From positions 62,001 through 126,000 of the forward strand of contig NZ_JAGPWC010000001.1 in assembly GCF_018119405.1 (NCBI RefSeq): a DNA stretch of 64,000 nucleotides, in the 5' to 3' direction. Positions 34,597-42,305 of this stretch are shown one piece after another. Origin of the DNA: Massilia sp. ST3. GTDB taxonomy: Bacteria > Pseudomonadota > Gammaproteobacteria > Burkholderiales > Burkholderiaceae_D. Both the position numbers and the translations under genes were made by a program. The notes below the pieces were generated by a model. It had not been told where the DNA came from, searched no databases, and worked only from the letters and a program-made list of their open reading frames with translations. Every line of letters begins with the position of its first letter. Position 1 is the stretch's first letter.

Positions 34597-37419
34597 TCAG
34601 CGTGTTGTCGCCTGTAGCCGTTCCCCGGCGCGCAGCCGGTTGCGGGTGTCCGTCAGGAAAGGATTGTCGCCCCAGCTGGTGCCGTCGAGCAGGCCCTGGG
34701 CCTCGCGCTGGTCGCGGCTGGGGAAGCCCTGGGGGAAGCGGCGCAGGATGGCGCCCAGCTGGGCCAGCGCCGGGCCCGTCTGGGGCGTGCCGAGGGCCCA
34801 CTGGGCCCGGGTCAGGGCCACGCGCAGCAGCCAGGCCAGGGCGCCCTGCGATTCGGCGATCGCCGCCGCCTGCAGCAGTGCGGCCTCGGCCTGGGCTGCG
34901 GGACGGCCGGCGGTGCGCATCCACACCGCCTTCTGGCGCGACAGTTCGGCTGCGGCCCAGCCGGCCAGTCCCTGGCCGACGCGGGCGAAATCCGGTGGGC
35001 CGGCCAGGCCGGGCAGGATGGTAAAGATGGTTTCCGCCTGCGGGCCGGGCTGCAGGATACCGGTGCTGCCGCTGGGACATTGGCCGGCGCTGAGTGCACG
35101 GTAATGCGCGGCCCAGGATTGCCAATGCTTCAAGCCATGCAGTTGCGAGCGCTCACACAGCACGCCGGTGAAGTAGGCGGCAGCCCTCGCATCCCCATTC
35201 CAGAAGGCAATCGGCACGGCCGCCACGGCGAGGGCCATGCAGATCGAGGCCGGATGGTCGATTTCCTGGGCGCGATCGACGGCTTCCGAGGCCAGCGCGG
35301 CCGCTTCCTCAGAATGGCCGGCCAGCCAGCGGATGCGCGCCAGGATGGCGCTGGCGGCGGCCTGGCCGTCGAACTGGATCGCGCTGCCGCTGGGGCCCTG
35401 CTGGGGCACGCGCGGCAGGCGGTAGACGCGTTCGGCATGGAAGCGCGCCTGGCGCTGGTCGCCGTGGAAGTGCAGGGTGGCCGCCATGATGCGGTCGTGG
35501 ATGTAGTGGGCCTCGGGATCCTGCTCGCGCTTGCGGTAGGGGGCGAAGGCGTGGCCGAGGGCGATCGCCTGCGGATACTCGCCCTGCAGCAGGTGATTCA
35601 GGCACAGGCCGCTGAAAGTGCGGGCGCGCTGACCGCTGTCGCCGTGTTCGCGCGCCAGGACGTAGGCGCGCGAGAACGCGGCGGCCACCTGCTCGGATGG
35701 GCGGTCGAGATGGACCAGGGCGCCGCCCAGGCTGGCCTGGAGCGCCAGCTCGGTGGCCGGGTCGCGGGCGTGCGGAAGGGCGCGCAGGATCTGGACGCGC
35801 TGCTCGTCCAGCATCGAGGACTCGCTCCACAGCAGGGTCGCGGCGGCGGCCAGGCGCACGCCCAGGCCGCTGTCGCCGCCAGGGCCGAAGCACCAGTCGA
35901 GCGCCGCCCGCACATCGGCCAGGCGGCCGCCGTAGCGCGCCAGCCAGCGCGCCGCGTCGAGTGTCTGGCGCGCCACGCGCGCTTCGGTCATCAGCGCCAG
36001 GCAGCGCGCCGCATGGGCTTGCTTGACGCTGGACAATTCGGACTCGCGGGCCAGCAGCCCGGCGGCATGCAGGCGGGTGGTCTCGAGCATGCGGTAGCCG
36101 ACATCGGCGCCGTCGTAGTCGCACACCAGCAGCGAACGCGCGGCCAGGTTGTACAGGATGGCCGGCTCGAAGGCGCCGTCGGCATCCTGCCACAGGGCGC
36201 GCGCGCAGTCGGCCGTGAAGGCGCCGCGATAGACCGACAGGCGGCGCAAGAGGCGCTGGTCCGGCGGCGCCAGCAGGGCCCAGCTCCAGTCCAGCACCTC
36301 GCGCATCGACTGGTGGCGCGCTTCGCCGCCGGGTCGGCTGCGCGACAGCAGGGCGAGCGAATCGCCCAATCCGGAGGCGACGCCGTGCAGGCCCAGCATC
36401 GGCACCCGCGCCGCTGCCAGTTCGATCGCCAGCGGCAGGCCGTCCAGGCGGCGGCAGATCTCGGCCATCAGGCTCAGTTCCTGGCCGCCGAGGCGGGCAG
36501 GATCGAGGGCGCCGGCCGCGCACTGGGCGAACAGCGCGAGCGCGCCATAGGCCTGGAGAGCATCGGGCCCGAGCGGCGCATCCGGCGCCGGCAGCGCGAG
36601 CGGCCCCAGCGAGTGCACCCGTTCGCCCGCCACGCCGAGGGCTTCGCGGCTGGTGACGAGGATCTTCAGGCCGGGCGCCGCCGCGCACAAGCCTTCGGCC
36701 AGGCGCGCCGGCGCGACGCCCAGGTGTTCGCAGCTGTCGAGGATCAGCAGCAGGCGGCGTCCGCGCAGCTGGGCCAGGATGGCGTCATAAGGGGGCTGGG
36801 CCGGCAATTGCAGGGCCGCCGCCAGGGCGTCGGCGACGAGCGCGGGACTGGTGACGGCCCCTAGTTCGACCAGGCAGGCGCCATCCGGGAAGTGCGGCGC
36901 CAACTGGCGCGCGGCGGCGACTGCAAGCGCCGTCTTGCCCACGCCGCCCGGGCCGACGACGCTCAGCAGGCGGACTTCGGCCAGTCCGGCGCACACCGCC
37001 GCCAGAGCGTCTTCACGGCCGACCAGGCGCGAACCCAGGCGGGATTCGAGCCGGGCGGGCGCGGAAAGAGGAGTGACGCGCGCAGGTGCCGCGCCGCCGG
37101 TGGCGACGGGGCCGACGAAGCTGTAGCCGCGTCCGGCAACATTGTCGATGTAGCGCACGCCGTCGCCGTCCTTCTCCAGGACCTTGCGCAGCGCACTGAT
37201 ATGGACCCGCAGGTTCGACTCCTCGACGCAGGTGCGCGGCCAGGCGCGCGCCATCAGTTCTTCCTTGCCGACGATGGCGCCGGCGCGCTCGAGCAGCAGG
37301 GTCAGGACGTCGAACGCCCGGCTGCCGATCTGGACCGGCTCGCCATTCCTCAGCAGCAGCCGGCGTACCGGATGCAGCTCGAACGGCCCGAACGTGAACG
37401 CGGAAGGGGCGGGGTTCAT
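34597..37419 (-). CDS. Winged-helix (OmpR-type) transcriptional regulator with NTPase and TPR-like regions
   Basis: 940 residues. Residues of about 7-103 are an OmpR/ToxR-type winged helix (FELHPVRRLLLRNGEPVQIG, NLRVHISALRKVLEKDG, RGYSFVG). An NB-ARC-like NTPase follows: Walker A VVGPGGVGKTALA near 155, Walker B LLLILDSCEHL, and VTSREALG sensor region. The rest (about 420-940) is helical and Ala/Leu-rich, like TPR solenoids. The layout matches large AfsR/SARP-like or MalT-like one-component regulators, in which ATP binding and a ligand drive activation. The target is unknown. It is divergent from the lacI gene, and could take part in control of the sugar cluster, but nothing in the sequence proves that. 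Confidence 0.82.
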   Translation of the reverse strand: MNPAPSAFTFGPFELHPVRRLLLRNGEPVQIGSRAFDVLTLLLERAGAIVGKEELMARAWPRTCVEESNLRVHISALRKVLEKDGDGVRYIDNVAGRGYSFVGPVATGGAAPARVTPLSAPARLESRLGSRLVGREDALAAVCAGLAEVRLLSVVGPGGVGKTALAVAAARQLAPHFPDGACLVELGAVTSPALVADALAAALQLPAQPPYDAILAQLRGRRLLLILDSCEHLGVAPARLAEGLCAAAPGLKILVTSREALGVAGERVHSLGPLALPAPDAPLGPDALQAYGALALFAQCAAGALDPARLGGQELSLMAEICRRLDGLPLAIELAAARVPMLGLHGVASGLGDSLALLSRSRPGGEARHQSMREVLDWSWALLAPPDQRLLRRLSVYRGAFTADCARALWQDADGAFEPAILYNLAARSLLVCDYDGADVGYRMLETTRLHAAGLLARESELSSVKQAHAARCLALMTEARVARQTLDAARWLARYGGRLADVRAALDWCFGPGGDSGLGVRLAAAATLLWSESSMLDEQRVQILRALPHARDPATELALQASLGGALVHLDRPSEQVAAAFSRAYVLAREHGDSGQRARTFSGLCLNHLLQGEYPQAIALGHAFAPYRKREQDPEAHYIHDRIMAATLHFHGDQRQARFHAERVYRLPRVPQQGPSGSAIQFDGQAAASAILARIRWLAGHSEEAAALASEAVDRAQEIDHPASICMALAVAAVPIAFWNGDARAAAYFTGVLCERSQLHGLKHWQSWAAHYRALSAGQCPSGSTGILQPGPQAETIFTILPGLAGPPDFARVGQGLAGWAAAELSRQKAVWMRTAGRPAAQAEAALLQAAAIAESQGALAWLLRVALTRAQWALGTPQTGPALAQLGAILRRFPQGFPSRDQREAQGLLDGTSWGDNPFLTDTRNRLRAGERLQATTR

Positions 37420-37792
37420 GCGGTGTCTGTCATGCAGGGCTGGGTGGGCACGGGCAGGGCTTTCGTGTCATGGCCTTTATGAACTTGCAACAGTTTAGCG
37501 CAAGCGCGGGTGCTTGCTGTGCATTTCATACAACGTCAATACGGGATCTTGCACGCATTGTTATTGAAAATTCTTTCACGAACCTTTCAAGCCTCAACAA
37601 TTTTCATCCGCCACGCATGAAAACAGCCGGGCAAAGCTGTTGACCTCACTATGTTAGCGCAAACCTCAGCCTCAAGAAATCGATTTCTCAGCGCACGCCC
37701 GTGCAGCGGCCGGCCGAGTGGTCACGAGTGTTTGGCAGGCTGCAACTGTGCTAACATACCGCAAACACCAAGACCAGGGAAATCCGCCAGCC
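37420..37792. promoter_or_regulatory. Divergent control region between the NTPase regulator and lacI
   Basis: 373 bases without a gene. AT-rich near 37545-37600. A LacI-type operator is at 37652-37665, and a perfect right half-site GTGCTAACA at 37748-37756, about 95 bases apart. TTGACC at 37640-37645 is a good -35, but I see no convincing -10 at the right distance. Confidence 0.5.
37652..37665 (+). promoter_or_regulatory. Candidate LacI operator upstream of lacI
   Basis: TGTTAGCGCAAACC matches the symmetric sequence TGTTAGCGCTAACA at 12 of 14 positions; the left half is perfect. Its position 12 bases after a TTGACC suggests autoregulation of lacI. Confidence 0.55.
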
Positions 37793-38908
37793 ATGACCAA
37801 ATCCAAACTCGAAGCCATCCGGGAAGCCATGGAAGGCGGCAAACCGACCATGGTCGACGTCGCCAAGCTGGCTGGGGTGTCGGCGATGACGGTATCGCGG
37901 GTCATGAACGGCAAGGGCCTGGTGCGCGAAAGCACGCGCCGCAAGGTCGCCGAGGCTGTCGCGGCGCTGAACTACACGCCCAACCAGGAAGCGCGCAACC
38001 TGGCCGGGTCCAAGCCTATTCGCGTCGGTTTCTTGTACAGCAACCCGAGCGCCGCCTACCTGAGCGAGTTCCTGGTCGGCTTGCTGACCCAGTCGGGCCT
38101 GAACAACGTCCAGCTGTTCGTGGAAAAATGCGAGGCCGGGGCCCAGGAAGCCGAGCAGACCCAGCGCCTGATCGAGAATGGCCTGGACGGCATCATCCTG
38201 CCGCCGCCCCTGTGCGACAGCGTTTCGGTCCTGCGCTGCATTAACGACGCCGGCATTCCGGCCGTGGTGGTGGCCTGCGGCCTTCCGGACGCGCAGGTGG
38301 GCGCGGTCAGCATCGACGACTACGACGCCGCCTACCGCATGACGCGCCACCTGATCACCCTGGGCCACCAGCGCATCGGCTTCATCCTGGGCCACCCGAA
38401 CCAGACCGCCAGCGCGCGCCGCCTGGCCGGCTACCGCGCGGCCATCGCGGAGAAGGGCGCCGACGCGGGCGAGGAGCTGGTAGTGCCGGGCATGTTCACC
38501 TACCGCTCCGGGCTGGACGCGGCCGAAACCCTGCTGTCCCTGGCCGAGCGCCCGACCGCGATCTTCGCCAGCAACGACGACATGGCCGCGGCCACCGTCG
38601 CCGTGGCGCACCGCCTGGGCCTGGACGTGCCGGGCGACCTGACCGTGACCGGTTTCGACGATACCGCGCTGGCCACCACCATCTGGCCCGAACTGACCAC
38701 CGTGCGCCAGCCCATCGCGGGCATGGCGCGCGAAGCGGTGCAGTCGCTGGTGCGGCGCGTGCGCGCCCTGCGCGAGGGCGAGGACGCCGCGCCCGAACAG
38801 ATCACCATGGATTCGGAGCTGGTGCGCCGCCAGTCCGACGCCGCCCCGCGCACCCGTCCGCCTGCGCGTCTGCCGCAGTCGGCTTCCAAGCGCAGCTACG
38901 CCAGCTGA
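37793..38908 (+). CDS. LacI family transcriptional regulator, probable xylose regulator
   Basis: 371 residues. The helix-turn-helix is at about 20-42 (MVDVAKLAGVSAMTVSRVMN) with the hinge helix in ALNYTPNQEARNLAGS. A periplasmic-binding-protein-like sensor domain follows, with ASNDDMAAATVAVAHRLGL and VTGFDDTALATTIWPEL. A poorly conserved Arg/Pro/Ser-rich tail of about 25 residues ends the protein. The first 18 residues precede the usual LacI start. Its place at the head of the xylose genes and the matching operators upstream of lacI, xylX, xylF and the glycosidase operon suggest that it represses them and releases on xylose or a xylo-oligosaccharide. The ligand is inference. Confidence 0.85.
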   Translation: MTKSKLEAIREAMEGGKPTMVDVAKLAGVSAMTVSRVMNGKGLVRESTRRKVAEAVAALNYTPNQEARNLAGSKPIRVGFLYSNPSAAYLSEFLVGLLTQSGLNNVQLFVEKCEAGAQEAEQTQRLIENGLDGIILPPPLCDSVSVLRCINDAGIPAVVVACGLPDAQVGAVSIDDYDAAYRMTRHLITLGHQRIGFILGHPNQTASARRLAGYRAAIAEKGADAGEELVVPGMFTYRSGLDAAETLLSLAERPTAIFASNDDMAAATVAVAHRLGLDVPGDLTVTGFDDTALATTIWPELTTVRQPIAGMAREAVQSLVRRVRALREGEDAAPEQITMDSELVRRQSDAAPRTRPPARLPQSASKRSYAS

Positions 38909-38980
38909 AGACCCAAGGTCCCGCCGCCAAGGGCGGCAGCCTGCCTTGCTCCGGCTGACTCGGCACCTCTAACTAAGAAC

Positions 38981-39085
38981 CGCCGCGCCGGCGAAGGCCG
39001 GTGTCCAAGTTCGTGGCACACCAGCGGTGCCGACCATGGATTGCTCACGCCGTCATCCCCACTCCCGCGCAAGCCGGATTTCCAC
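38981..39085. repeat. Degenerate family A repeats
   Basis: CGCCGGCGAAGGCCGGTGTCC followed by AAGTTCG resembles the right unit of family A, and CCGTCATCCCCACTCCCGC with GCAAGCCGGATTTCC about 40 bases on is a worn second copy. The stems no longer pair fully. They lie just upstream of the xylX promoter. Confidence 0.45.
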
Positions 39086-39124
39086 CGCGTCGCCCCCGCG
39101 TGACAGCTAGCCTCGAATAATCGA

Positions 39125-39172
39125 TTGACAATCCTCGCACCCGGTATGTAGACTGCAATGGTTGCGGTAACA
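39125..39172 (+). promoter_or_regulatory. xylX promoter with LacI-type operator at the start site
   Basis: Perfect -35 TTGACA (39125-39130), 18-base spacer, -10 TAGACT (39149-39154). The operator-like TGGTTGCGGTAACA (39159-39172) matches TGTTAGCGCTAACA at 11 of 14 positions and covers the expected transcription start, a standard repressor position. Confidence 0.6.
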
Positions 39173-39230
39173 TTTTAGGTTAATCGAATGTTTCGGTCGC
39201 AACGCATAACGAATAACGAAGGAGACAAGC

Positions 39231-39311
39231 ATGCTTCACCACGGCCGCCCGCGCTCGCGCGCCCGCCCTGATCGGCCTGCGCCGGTGATGCAGGTCTTCA
39301 TTCCCGAATAA
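39231..39311 (+). CDS. Candidate 26-residue leader peptide
   Basis: ATG preceded by GAAGGAGACAAGC, one of the strongest ribosome sites in the cluster, opens 26 codons (MLHHGRPRSRARPDRP and on to MQVFIPE) to a TAA. It lies inside the untranslated leader between the xylX promoter and xylX. The peptide is Arg/Pro-rich with no known family. An imperfect hairpin follows at 39321-39354, then xylX. It may be a regulatory leader or the stub of a lost gene. Confidence 0.4.
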   Translation: MLHHGRPRSRARPDRPAPVMQVFIPE

Positions 39312-39320
39312 AGCCATCGT

Positions 39321-39354
39321 CCAGGCAGGCCGGCCCCGCCTTGGGCCGTCCTGG
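39321..39354 (+). other. Imperfect hairpin between leader peptide and xylX
   Basis: CCAGGCAGGCC and GGCCGTCCTGG pair with two mismatches around a 12-base loop, ending 24 bases before the xylX start. There is no T run, so it is not an intrinsic terminator; it could affect xylX translation. Confidence 0.35.
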
Positions 39355-39378
39355 CGGCAACCCACAACGAGAGAACCC

Positions 39379-40578
39379 ATGACAGCTTTCCAAGCCAACC
39401 TGTTGCCCGATGACGCCGAGCGTGCGCTGCTGGTCGGCCGCGTGTGGCGCCCGGCGCCGGTCGACGGCCCGGCCGTGGTCGCCGTGCGCGGCGGCCGCCT
39501 GATCGACATCACGACCCACGCGGCGACGGTGGCCGACTTGTTCGAGCTGGGCCGCTCCGGCCTGCTGGCCCTGGTGCGCAGCGCCGAGGGCGAGGACCTG
39601 GGCCCGGCCCAGGACCTGCTCGAGGCCGCCATGCGCGGCGAGGCCGGTCCGGGCGGACTGCGCCTGCTCGCACCCTGCGACCTGCAGGCGATCAAGGCCT
39701 GCGGCGTGACCTTCGCCGTCAGCCTGCTCGAACGCGTGATCGAAGAGCAGGCCAAGGGCGATCCGGGCCGCGCCGGCGCGCTGCGCCAGCAGCTGCGCGA
39801 CGCCATCGGCACCGACCTGTCGGAGATCGTTCCCGGCTCCGAGGCCGCGATGCGCCTGAAGGCCGAGCTGGCCGGGCGCGGCCTGTGGTCGCAGTACATG
39901 GAAGTGGGCATCGGCCCGGACGCCGAAGTCTTCACCAAGTCGCAGCCGATGTCGGCGGTCGGCCATGGCGCCCAGGTCGGCCTGCATCCAAGCTCGCGCT
40001 GGAACAATCCCGAGCCGGAAATCGTGCTGGCCGTGAACAGCCGTGCCGAAGCGCTCGGCGCGACCCTCGGCAACGACGTCAACCTGCGCGACATCGAGGG
40101 CCGCAGCGCGCTCCTGCTGGGCAAGGCCAAGGACAACAATGCCTCCTGCGCGATCGGCCCCTTCATCCGCCTGTTCGACGGCGATTTCGGCATCGACACG
40201 GTGCGCGAGCTCGAGGTGCGCATGCTGATCGAGGGCGCCGACGACGGCTTCGAGCTCGAAGGGCGCAGCCGCATGCGCGAGATCAGCCGCGATCCGCTCG
40301 ACCTGGTCGCCCAGACCTGCGGCGCCCACCACCAGTATCCGGACGGCTTCATGCTCTTCCTGGGCACGATGTTCTCGCCGATCAAGGACCGCGATGCGGA
40401 GGGCGGCGGCTTCACCCATCACGCGGGCGACCGCGTCAGCATTTCCACCCCCTCGCTCGGCGCACTGGTGAACACCGTGGGCCGCAGCGACGAGATCGCG
40501 CCCTGGACCTTCGGCGTGCGCGCCCTGTACCGCAACCTGGCGCGGCGCGGCCTTTCGGCCGCCGGCCTTGGCGCCTGA
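39379..40578 (+). CDS. xylX: 2-keto-3-deoxy-D-xylonate dehydratase (FAH family)
   Basis: 399 residues of the fumarylacetoacetate hydrolase superfamily. It closely follows Caulobacter XylX as I recall it: ACGVTFAVSLLERVIEEQAK, LWSQYMEVGIGPDAEVFTK, then WNNPEPEIVLAVNS with the metal-binding Glu pair, GNDVNLRDIEGRSALLLGKA and KDNNASCAIGPFIRLF. It removes water from 2-keto-3-deoxy-xylonate to give 2-oxoglutarate semialdehyde, step four of the Weimberg pathway. It is first in xylX-xylB-xylC-xylD behind an operator-bearing promoter. AACGAGAGAACCC is a weak ribosome site. Confidence 0.92.
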   Translation: MTAFQANLLPDDAERALLVGRVWRPAPVDGPAVVAVRGGRLIDITTHAATVADLFELGRSGLLALVRSAEGEDLGPAQDLLEAAMRGEAGPGGLRLLAPCDLQAIKACGVTFAVSLLERVIEEQAKGDPGRAGALRQQLRDAIGTDLSEIVPGSEAAMRLKAELAGRGLWSQYMEVGIGPDAEVFTKSQPMSAVGHGAQVGLHPSSRWNNPEPEIVLAVNSRAEALGATLGNDVNLRDIEGRSALLLGKAKDNNASCAIGPFIRLFDGDFGIDTVRELEVRMLIEGADDGFELEGRSRMREISRDPLDLVAQTCGAHHQYPDGFMLFLGTMFSPIKDRDAEGGGFTHHAGDRVSISTPSLGALVNTVGRSDEIAPWTFGVRALYRNLARRGLSAAGLGA

Positions 40579-40610
40579 TCGCGCAAACCATCAAGACTAG
40601 CGAGTCCAAC

Positions 40611-41405
40611 ATGCCTCACACACAACAAGAACCCTTCGTCTACGCGAGCTACCCTGATCTGGCCGGCAAGCGCGTCGTCATCACCGGCGGCGGCACCGGC
40701 ATCGGCAGCGAGCTCGTGACCGCGTTTGCCGGGCAGGGCGCGCGGGTCTGGTTCCTCGACATCGCCGCCGAGGCCTCGCGCGCGCTGGCCGAGTCGCTGG
40801 CGGGCGCCATTCACCCGCCGCGCTTCGTCCACTGCGACCTGACCGACCTGGGCGCGCTGGCCGCGGCCTTCGCCGGCATCGAAAGCGAGGCCGGCGGGGT
40901 CGATATCCTGCTCAATAATGCGGCCAACGACGATCGCCACGAGATCGACGACGTGACCCCGGAGTATTGGGAAAACCGGATGGCGGTCAACCTGCGCCAC
41001 CAGTTCTTCTGCGCCCAGTCGGCGGTACGCATGATGCGCAAGAACGGCAAGGGCGGCGTGATCCTGAACTTCGGCTCGATCTCCTGGCACCTGGCCTCCT
41101 CGCAGCTCTCGCTCTACATGACCGCCAAGGCGGCCATCGAAGGCTTGAGCCGCGGCATGGCGCGCGACCTGGGCGGCGACGACATTCGCGTCAACTCGGT
41201 CATCCCGGGCGCGGTTCGGACGCCGCGCCAGCAGGCGCTGTGGCATACGCCGGAAGAAGAAGCGCGCATCCTGGCCGGCCAGTGCCTGCGCGAGCGGGTC
41301 GAGATGCAGGACGTGGCGGCGCTGTCGCTGTTCCTGGCCTCGAACAACGCGCGCCGCTGCAGCGGCCGCGAATACTTCGTCGACGCGGGCTGGTACGGCG
41401 CATGA
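40611..41405 (+). CDS. xylB: D-xylose 1-dehydrogenase (SDR family)
   Basis: 264 residues. Cofactor motif TGGGTGIGSE and Asp in FLDIAAE favour NAD(H). NNAANDDRHEIDDVTPEYW, then NFGSISWHL with catalytic Ser and YMTAKAAIEG with Tyr/Lys match the Caulobacter xylose dehydrogenase type (NDDRH is characteristic). It oxidises D-xylose to xylonolactone, the first step of the Weimberg pathway. The stop overlaps the xylC start (ATGA). The name xylB follows the Caulobacter scheme and must not be confused with xylulokinase. Confidence 0.92.
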   Translation: MPHTQQEPFVYASYPDLAGKRVVITGGGTGIGSELVTAFAGQGARVWFLDIAAEASRALAESLAGAIHPPRFVHCDLTDLGALAAAFAGIESEAGGVDILLNNAANDDRHEIDDVTPEYWENRMAVNLRHQFFCAQSAVRMMRKNGKGGVILNFGSISWHLASSQLSLYMTAKAAIEGLSRGMARDLGGDDIRVNSVIPGAVRTPRQQALWHTPEEEARILAGQCLRERVEMQDVAALSLFLASNNARRCSGREYFVDAGWYGA

Positions 41406-42298
41406 ATCTCACGATGAACGCGGTACTGGACGCCAGCCCGCGCTGCCTGTGGGAAGCCGGGGCCGTGCTGGGCGAAGGCGTGCTGTGGGATGCCGCGCGC
41501 GGCCTGGTCTGGTTCGTCGACATCAAGGGGCGCCGCATCCACCGCTGCGACGCCGATGGCGGCGATCGCCGCAGCTGGGATGCGCCCGGCCAGGTCAGCT
41601 TCATCGTGCCGGCCGAGGATGGCGCGATGGTCTGTTCGCTCGAGGACGGCCTGTATCTCTTCATCGAGGAAACCGGCGCTTTCGCGCCGCTGGTGAGCGT
41701 CGAAGCCGACGTCCCCGGCAACCGCTTCAACGACGGCCACGTCGACGCCGCAGGCCGTTTGTGGTTCGGGTCGATGGACGACGCCGAGGAAGCGCCGACC
41801 GGCGCGCTGTACCGCTTCGACGGCGCCCAGGTCTCCGCCATGGACGAGGGCTATGTCATCACCAACGGCCCGGCCTTGAGCCCGGACGGACGCACCTTGT
41901 ACCACACGGACACCCTGGACAAGCGGGTTTACGCCTTCGACGTGCTGGAGGACGGCGGCCTGGCGCGCAAGCGCGTCTTCGTCGAGCTGGCGGGCGGCGG
42001 CTACCCGGATGGCATGGCGGTCGACAGCGAGGGCGCCGTCTGGATCGCCACTTTCGGCGGCTGGCGCATCGAGCGCTACGACCCGCAAGGGCGCAAGCTG
42101 GGCGAAGTACGCTTCCCCTGCGCGAACATCACCAAGCTGGCCTTCGGCGGCGAGGACCTGCGCACCGTGTACGCCACCAGCGCGCGCAAGGGCCTGTCGC
42201 CCGCGGAGCTGGCGGCCCAGCCGCTGGCGGGCAGCCTGTTCACCTTCCGCGCCGACGCGCCGGGACTGCCGCAGCATACGCTGCGCCTGCAGGAGTAA
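41402..42298 (+). CDS. xylC: Xylonolactonase (SMP-30/gluconolactonase family)
   Basis: 298 residues, a six-bladed propeller. Metal-site residues are visible: Glu in GAVLGEGVLWD, Asn in NRFNDGHVDAAGRLWFGSMD, Asn in YVITNGPALSPDG and Asp in GYPDGMAVDSEG. It opens the lactone made by XylB to D-xylonate. Translation starts inside the xylB stop codon, so expression is coupled; a second ATG four codons on (41414) is possible. No signal peptide, so it acts in the cytosol. Confidence 0.92.
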   Translation: MNLTMNAVLDASPRCLWEAGAVLGEGVLWDAARGLVWFVDIKGRRIHRCDADGGDRRSWDAPGQVSFIVPAEDGAMVCSLEDGLYLFIEETGAFAPLVSVEADVPGNRFNDGHVDAAGRLWFGSMDDAEEAPTGALYRFDGAQVSAMDEGYVITNGPALSPDGRTLYHTDTLDKRVYAFDVLEDGGLARKRVFVELAGGGYPDGMAVDSEGAVWIATFGGWRIERYDPQGRKLGEVRFPCANITKLAFGGEDLRTVYATSARKGLSPAELAAQPLAGSLFTFRADAPGLPQHTLRLQE

Positions 42299-42305
42299 GG
42301 ACATC

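Noticed and set aside
38909-38980. GC-rich CCGCCGCC/GGGCGG sequence after lacI as a terminator
   Set aside because: The stem is short and imperfect and no T run follows.
40611-41405. Reading xylB as xylulokinase
   Set aside because: The protein is a short-chain dehydrogenase with Ser-Tyr-Lys catalytic residues; the name follows the Caulobacter xylose pathway.
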